Notes under the pieces: model-generated | The model's database searches: none | What the model was told of the DNA's origin: nothing | What the model saw: only the letters and a program-made list of their open reading frames with translations | Translations under genes and position numbers: made by a program | Shown here: one piece after another, positions 59,759-64,000 of the stretch | Position numbering within the stretch: the first letter of the stretch is position 1 | Layout: every line of letters starts with the position of its first letter | Assembly: GCA_036741775.1 (NCBI GenBank) | Contig: DAINRQ010000008.1 | Span: 1-64,000, forward strand | Reading direction: 5' to 3' | Length of the DNA: 64,000 nt | From: JAJKIV01 sp036741775 | GTDB lineage: Bacteria > Gemmatimonadota > Gemmatimonadetes > Gemmatimonadales > Gemmatimonadaceae

Positions 59759-62326
59759 ATGCCGTTACAGATCGCCTCTCCTGTGGCTTCGATTGTGTTG
59801 CCGTGGCGACACGCGACCGCCCGAGTTGCCGTAGCCATTCTTGGAGCCGCGGTAGCCACCCACGCGCCGGCCAATGCCGGCGCCCAGACGCCGGACCGTA
59901 CGTTACCGACGCTCCCGGCGTGCGCTTCGCTTGGTGGCAACGTCCTGGACGCGCAGCACCTGCGGCCGCTCACCGGCGCGACGGTCACGCTGAGTCGGGA
60001 TTCCATCGACAATGGCACCGGCCAGGCGGCGTGCGTATCCACCGCGGCGCCGGTTCGCACCGTCGTCACGGGCGACCCCGGTCGCTATCGCTTCGACGCG
60101 CTCGCGCCCGGTCGTTACACGGTCCGGGTGCACCGGCTCGGCTACAAGCCGGCGACCGTGGGCGTCGCTCTCCAAGCGACGCCCGACGCGCGTGTCTCGG
60201 TTGGGCTCACCGAGCTGCCTGTGACACTGCAACCGCTGACCGTGGAGGCCAGACGCGACTCGTACGCGCGCCGCGCGAGCGTCGGTGCAGAGGGCACCGC
60301 GGCTCGCATCGCTGCCGCCTCGGCTCGACGCGAGCAACTTCTCGCACTCGACGCGCGGGCGGTGACGCACGCCGACGTCGAGCAGGCAGTGACGCTCGGT
60401 GAGACGGACCTGTTCCGCGGTGTGCAGCGGTTCGCGGGAATCAGTGCGCGTGATGAGTACGCGGCCGAGTTCTGGGCACGTGGCGGGCGGTGGGATCAGA
60501 CGCGCGTGCTGGTGGATGGGCTTCCACTGTTCGCACCCACGCATGCGTTCGGCGCGTACTCGGCGCTCAACCCTGACGCCTTTGGCGCCGCCGTCATGCA
60601 CCTCGGCGTCAGGCCGGCGGGGATCGCAGAGGGGGGAAGCGCGGTCGTCGACATCCGTACACGGCGTGGCGGCGATAGCGGCGCGCTGCGAGGCCTCGGC
60701 GAGCTCTCGCTCGTGGGCGGACGTGTGGCGCTCGATCGAACCAGTGCCGACGGACGGACCAGCTGGATGCTCGCGGGGCGCCGCTCGTTCCTCGACGTGG
60801 GGTCGTGGGCACTCGAGCGCGTGGGCGGCGTGGACGATACGTACATCCCGTATCACTTCGGCGACCTCGTGGGGCGTGTGGATCATGCGGTCGGCGCGGG
60901 CGCGGTCGAGGCGAGCGGTCTGTACGCGACGGACGGGCTCACCGGCGATGTCCCGCAGCTCATCCGGGCGAATCGATCCCGGCGCACGACGGCCATGGGG
61001 CGCGTGGGGCTGTCGTACCCGATGATGGGACTCGAGACGCGACTCTTTGCTGGGGTGAGTGACTACGCCGCGTCCATCCGTCAGCTCGACGAGCCCGCGG
61101 AGGACGAATGGTTCGGTGTGCGGAGTGAAGCTCCCATGCGCGCGGGCATGCGGTACGCGACCGTCGGCGCGGAGCTTCGGGGGCGGGCGACGGCTCGTCA
61201 CGGCCTGTCGTTAGGCTCCGAGCTCGTGAGCCAGCGGGCGCGGTTCGCCGGGTTGGCACACCGCCTGTTCGCCGGCGATCTCTCCGACGAACGCATCGAC
61301 GTCTCGACAGAGCTCGCGTACGGATCGGTGTGGGGCGAATACCGGATGCGGTTGCCGCGGTTCGAGCTCGCGTTAGGGACGCGTGCGGACGTCGGCGGCG
61401 ACGTGGCCGACGCTTCCGGCGTCCGGCTCGCACCCCGGGCGCAGGGACGCGTGCGGTTCGGCGAGGCCACCTATGTCTCGTTAGGTGCCGGCCGGTCGTT
61501 CCAGTACGCGCAGGCCCTGCCGCCGGCACCGGGCCTTGGCCGCGAAGGCGTGCTGTATCCCACGGACCTCTGGGTCGTGGCCGACTCGACGACGCCGGCG
61601 TTGCGCACGGATCTCGCTTCGCTCGGCATCGAACGCCAGTGGGGAACGGCTACTGCCGCCTGGATCGCGACGGCAAACGTCTTCACGCGTCGATCGAACG
61701 GGATCGTCATGCACGACGTCGCGCCCGGGCCACGCGTAGACGGCCCGCTCATGCGAATCGGCACCGACCGCGCCCACGGATGGGAGCTTGGCGTTCGCAG
61801 GATCGCCGAGCGATGGAGCCTCGAGGCGGCGTACAGCGCGACCGACGTCGAGACGACGGTGGACGACTTCGAGTTCGCGGCACCGTATCATCGGCCGCAC
61901 ACGTTCGACCTCACGATGCGGACGCGTCTCACCCCATCGCTGCGTGCAAGCCTCGCGTTCAGCGCCGGCAGCGGTGTGGCGTACACGCGCGTGACGCCGG
62001 CGCCGGAAGTGACGGACGAGTCGGGTGAATCCATCTGGACCAGCCCCGCGGTTGCGGAGGAGCCCGGCGTACTTCGCAGCCGAGGGTTCCGCAACGCGGA
62101 CCTCGCGCTCGAGTGGACGCGTATACTCGGCCGCATGGAGCTGGGGATCGTCGGGCAGCTGCATAACGTTCTCGGTCGCGGTCCGTCAGGCGTCTACGAG
62201 GGGAACGTCTGCCGGCGTGTCGTCTCGGGCGGCATCGACACTCCCGATCTCTGTGAGCGCCGTGGCGACCGGTTCGAGAACGGGCTGCCTCTCGTTCCAT
62301 CGTTCGCCGTCAGGCTCGGGTTTTGA
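59759..62326 (+). CDS. TonB-dependent receptor with carboxypeptidase-regulatory-like domain
   Basis: The product has 855 residues. The signal region ends near APANAGAQ. A CarboxypepD_reg domain follows at ~55-150 (LGGNVLDAQHLRPLTGATVT, GDPGRYRFDALAPGRYTVRV). The plug is at ~200-300 (EQAVTLGETDLFRGVQRFAG, AEFWARGGRWDQTRVLVDGL, VDIRTRRGG). A comparatively short barrel ends FENGLPLVPSFAVRLGF with a terminal Phe, as required for outer-membrane insertion. An ECF sigma factor gene overlaps or abuts the stop, and an anti-sigma gene follows. The substrate is unknown. Confidence 0.88.
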   Translation: MPLQIASPVASIVLPWRHATARVAVAILGAAVATHAPANAGAQTPDRTLPTLPACASLGGNVLDAQHLRPLTGATVTLSRDSIDNGTGQAACVSTAAPVRTVVTGDPGRYRFDALAPGRYTVRVHRLGYKPATVGVALQATPDARVSVGLTELPVTLQPLTVEARRDSYARRASVGAEGTAARIAAASARREQLLALDARAVTHADVEQAVTLGETDLFRGVQRFAGISARDEYAAEFWARGGRWDQTRVLVDGLPLFAPTHAFGAYSALNPDAFGAAVMHLGVRPAGIAEGGSAVVDIRTRRGGDSGALRGLGELSLVGGRVALDRTSADGRTSWMLAGRRSFLDVGSWALERVGGVDDTYIPYHFGDLVGRVDHAVGAGAVEASGLYATDGLTGDVPQLIRANRSRRTTAMGRVGLSYPMMGLETRLFAGVSDYAASIRQLDEPAEDEWFGVRSEAPMRAGMRYATVGAELRGRATARHGLSLGSELVSQRARFAGLAHRLFAGDLSDERIDVSTELAYGSVWGEYRMRLPRFELALGTRADVGGDVADASGVRLAPRAQGRVRFGEATYVSLGAGRSFQYAQALPPAPGLGREGVLYPTDLWVVADSTTPALRTDLASLGIERQWGTATAAWIATANVFTRRSNGIVMHDVAPGPRVDGPLMRIGTDRAHGWELGVRRIAERWSLEAAYSATDVETTVDDFEFAAPYHRPHTFDLTMRTRLTPSLRASLAFSAGSGVAYTRVTPAPEVTDESGESIWTSPAVAEEPGVLRSRGFRNADLALEWTRILGRMELGIVGQLHNVLGRGPSGVYEGNVCRRVVSGGIDTPDLCERRGDRFENGLPLVPSFAVRLGF

Positions 62327-62328
62327 CG

Positions 62329-62847
62329 ATGATGCCTTTCGAGCGAACGGCGCACGACGTCGAGCAGCTGTTCCTCGCCCATCAGCGGCCACTATGGCGA
62401 TTCCTGTACCGATTGACCGGCGACGCCGAGCTCGCGTCGGACGCCGTGCAGGAGACGTTCGCGCGTCTCGTCGAGCGCGATCCTGGATTGCCGGTTCATC
62501 GCGGGTGGCTCTTCAAGGTCGCCACCAACATCGCGCTCGAGACGCTCCGCACACAGCGCCGCCGCTGGTGGATCCTTCGCCGGTCACCGTTTCGAGCGCC
62601 CGTGGGCGACCCGACGCCGCCCGCCGATGCGGTCGCCGAAGCGAACGACCGCCGGCGGCTGGTTCGCGCGGCGCTCGCGACGCTGCCACCGCGCGACCGC
62701 GCGGCGCTGCTGCTCCGCGAGGAAGGGTGTTCGCATCGCGAGATTGCCGAAGCGATCGATACGACGACGGGATCGGTCGGTACCATCGTCGCGCGGGCGA
62801 TCGACCGGCTCGCGCGCTCACTCCCACTGGACGCCGAGGAGTTGTGA
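62329..62847 (+). CDS. ECF-type RNA polymerase sigma factor
   Basis: About 172 residues; ATG 62329 (or 62332) lies three to six bases after the receptor stop. An overlapping TTG at 62323 is possible. Region 2: VEQLFLAHQRPLWRFLYRLT, GDAELASDAVQETFARLVER. Region 4: ALATLPPRDRAALLLREEGC with the helix-turn-helix SHREIAEAIDTTTGSVGTIV. Region 3 is absent, as expected for the ECF class. It is followed by a putative anti-sigma factor (gap of 3 bases), so it is probably held inactive until an envelope signal arrives. Confidence 0.93.
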   Translation: MMPFERTAHDVEQLFLAHQRPLWRFLYRLTGDAELASDAVQETFARLVERDPGLPVHRGWLFKVATNIALETLRTQRRRWWILRRSPFRAPVGDPTPPADAVAEANDRRRLVRAALATLPPRDRAALLLREEGCSHREIAEAIDTTTGSVGTIVARAIDRLARSLPLDAEEL

Positions 62848-62850
62848 GTC

Positions 62851-63627
62851 ATGGGCGTTGCTGCCTCGAACCCCACGGGACACGTGAGTGACGGCGACCT
62901 CGTTCGGTTGCTGGATGGCGCCGTCCATGGTGGGGCGCACCAGTCGATCGAGGTCCATGTGTCAAAGTGTCCGAATTGCGCCGCGCGGCTCGATCGACTC
63001 CGAACGCGAAGCACGCGCCTCTCGAGCCTCCTCAGCGCGCAACCGGTGGTCGAGTGGTTGCCGTCCATGGGGCTGGGCCGAATGGTCGTGCCGACGACTC
63101 GTCGTAAGGCGCAGCCACGACGCGACTTTCGTTGGTCGGCCGCGGCGGCGGCGGTCGTTCTCGTTGCATCGACCGCGGTTGCGGCGGGTCCGGCGCGTGA
63201 GTGGATCGTGAATGGAGCGCGAACGTTACTCGGCCGATCCGCCGCGAGGCCGTCTGTCCCTCCGCCAGAACGGCCCACCGTTTCGTCATCGACCGTCGCG
63301 GTAACGTTCGCGCCGGAGGCCGATGAGGTGCTATTCTGGTTGGACGCGACCCCGTCCGGGGGGACGCTCGAGCTGCACGTCGCGGGAGATGGCCGGACGA
63401 CGGCTGAAATCGCGCGCGGGCAGGCGAGCGAAGAGATCGTCGTGGTGCCTAACGGGATTCGCGTTCGCAACGGTCCGGCGTCCGTTGCCGACTACCGTGT
63501 GACCGTTGGACGCATGGGCGCACGCGTCAGACTCCGTGTCGGGCCGGCTGGCGCGACGCGAGATACCGTGTTCACCGCTGCATCGCAGTTCACCCGAATA
63601 GATCTGCGGGCGATCAGGAGTCGCTAG
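62851..63627 (+). CDS. putative zinc-finger anti-sigma factor
   Basis: The product has 258 residues. Residues ~12-60 include VSDGDLVRLLDGAVHGGAHQ and the ZAS-type motif HVSKCPNCAARLD (HxxxCxxC), which clamps ECF factors. One membrane helix lies at ~95-114 (WSAAAAAVVLVASTAVAAGP). The periplasmic part is a beta-rich domain (VAVTFAPEADEVLFWLDATP, VRLRVGPAGATRDTVFTAAS). It should sequester the sigma factor encoded immediately upstream. The gene's stop TAG abuts the ATG of the next gene. Confidence 0.88.
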   Translation: MGVAASNPTGHVSDGDLVRLLDGAVHGGAHQSIEVHVSKCPNCAARLDRLRTRSTRLSSLLSAQPVVEWLPSMGLGRMVVPTTRRKAQPRRDFRWSAAAAAVVLVASTAVAAGPAREWIVNGARTLLGRSAARPSVPPPERPTVSSSTVAVTFAPEADEVLFWLDATPSGGTLELHVAGDGRTTAEIARGQASEEIVVVPNGIRVRNGPASVADYRVTVGRMGARVRLRVGPAGATRDTVFTAASQFTRIDLRAIRSR

Positions 63628-64000
63628 ATGCGGATGCCGGCAGCGGTGAAGCGGATCACGAATCCGCTGGTGGGACGTGTGCGCGTACCGATCCTGTCCG
63701 GCCCGAATCGAGGGCTCTGGTGGAGCCTCGCGAGCTCCGGCAGTGGCTACGCGACGGGACGTCGTGCCGCCCGACAGATGGAGCTCGTCGCATCGCTCGT
63801 TGGCCCGGGCGACGTCGTCTGGGACATCGGCGCGCACCACGGCTTCGTCACGCTGTGCGCCGCGCGGCGTGTTGGCCCCGGCGGAGAAGTGCACGCCTTC
63901 GAGCCATCGTCAGGCAATCTCTGGTTCATCGCTCGTCACCTGCGCTGGAACGGCATCGCGAATACGATCGTCCACCCATTCGCCCTCAGCTCCTACGAGG
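63628..64000 (+). CDS. FkbM-family methyltransferase (partial, runs off the window)
   Basis: 124 residues are visible. ATG 63628 has AGGAG seven bases upstream and directly follows the anti-sigma stop. The SAM-binding start of FkbM methyltransferases is clear: LVASLVGPGDVVWDIGAHHG (motif I), FVTLCAARRVGPGGEVHAFE with Glu of motif II, and PSSGNLWFIARHLRWNGIAN. FkbM enzymes O-methylate sugars or other small molecules, often in surface polysaccharide pathways. The rest of the gene lies beyond the right edge, so substrate clues are missing. Confidence 0.88.
   Translation, partial: MRMPAAVKRITNPLVGRVRVPILSGPNRGLWWSLASSGSGYATGRRAARQMELVASLVGPGDVVWDIGAHHGFVTLCAARRVGPGGEVHAFEPSSGNLWFIARHLRWNGIANTIVHPFALSSYE

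Overview
This is GC-rich DNA with dense, mostly ATGA- or GTGA-overlapping operons. It carries TonB-dependent receptors with carboxypeptidase-like N-terminal domains, duplicated MacB/FtsX permeases, amidohydrolases and many lipoproteins, and short repeats in its intergenic regions. The combination suggests a Gemmatimonadota-type or similar soil/freshwater heterotroph. This is inference from gene content; the window has no rRNA. No tRNA, CRISPR array, transposase or phage gene was seen.

Layout. 1-5000: end of an amidohydrolase, two envelope proteins of unknown role and a sigma-70 family factor. 5000-19600: a saccharide-use locus with a LacI regulator and its operator, a TonB-dependent receptor, a glucoamylase-like lipoprotein, a sugar-binding lipoprotein, two ABC permeases, a large secreted (alpha/alpha)6-type enzyme, a GH1 beta-glucosidase and the ABC ATPase. 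19600-31240: a plug-only TonB-like protein, a TPM protein with zinc ribbons, a 3-methyladenine glycosylase, an APH(3')-type kinase, three metallohydrolases (D-aminoacylase, M19 dipeptidase, amidohydrolase) and an AlbA_2/Schlafen-type regulator. 31240-34600: a MarR regulator, an unknown small protein and a PKD-domain lipoprotein.

34650-52240 is the core of the window: a tetrahydromethanopterin/methanofuran-linked C1 cluster on the minus strand. Fae captures formaldehyde on the pterin, MtdB oxidises methylene to methenyl, Mch hydrolyses it to formyl, and the Fhc complex (A, B, C, D) transfers the formyl group to a methanofuran-type carrier and releases formate. Interleaved are cofactor genes: beta-RFAP synthase, a DHPS-like protein, DUF447, a pterin carbinolamine dehydratase, a PTPS-like protein, a CitG-like protein, a RimK-type ligase, a second ATP-grasp protein and DUF1464. 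An SDR / SRPBCC-ArsR group with two palindromic operators sits between the two halves. A sigma-54-type two-component system lies directly upstream of fae. No primary methanol or methylamine dehydrogenase is in the window, so the pathway may serve formaldehyde oxidation or detoxification.

52450-64000: the two-component system, a beta-propeller lipoprotein, a duplicated ABC permease, a second TonB-dependent receptor followed by an ECF sigma / anti-sigma pair, and the start of an FkbM methyltransferase.

Three signals go beyond gene content. (1) The octamer GCCTAACG/CGTTAGGC occurs 29 times, about twelve times the chance rate, mostly inside genes where it forces otherwise rare codons. (2) A dispersed repeat with ends GTCATTCCGAGCG / CGCTCGGAATGAC lies between genes and also, in frame, inside an ATP-grasp gene and a DNA glycosylase gene. 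(3) A 79-bp perfect hairpin sequence encodes most of a lipoprotein signal peptide.
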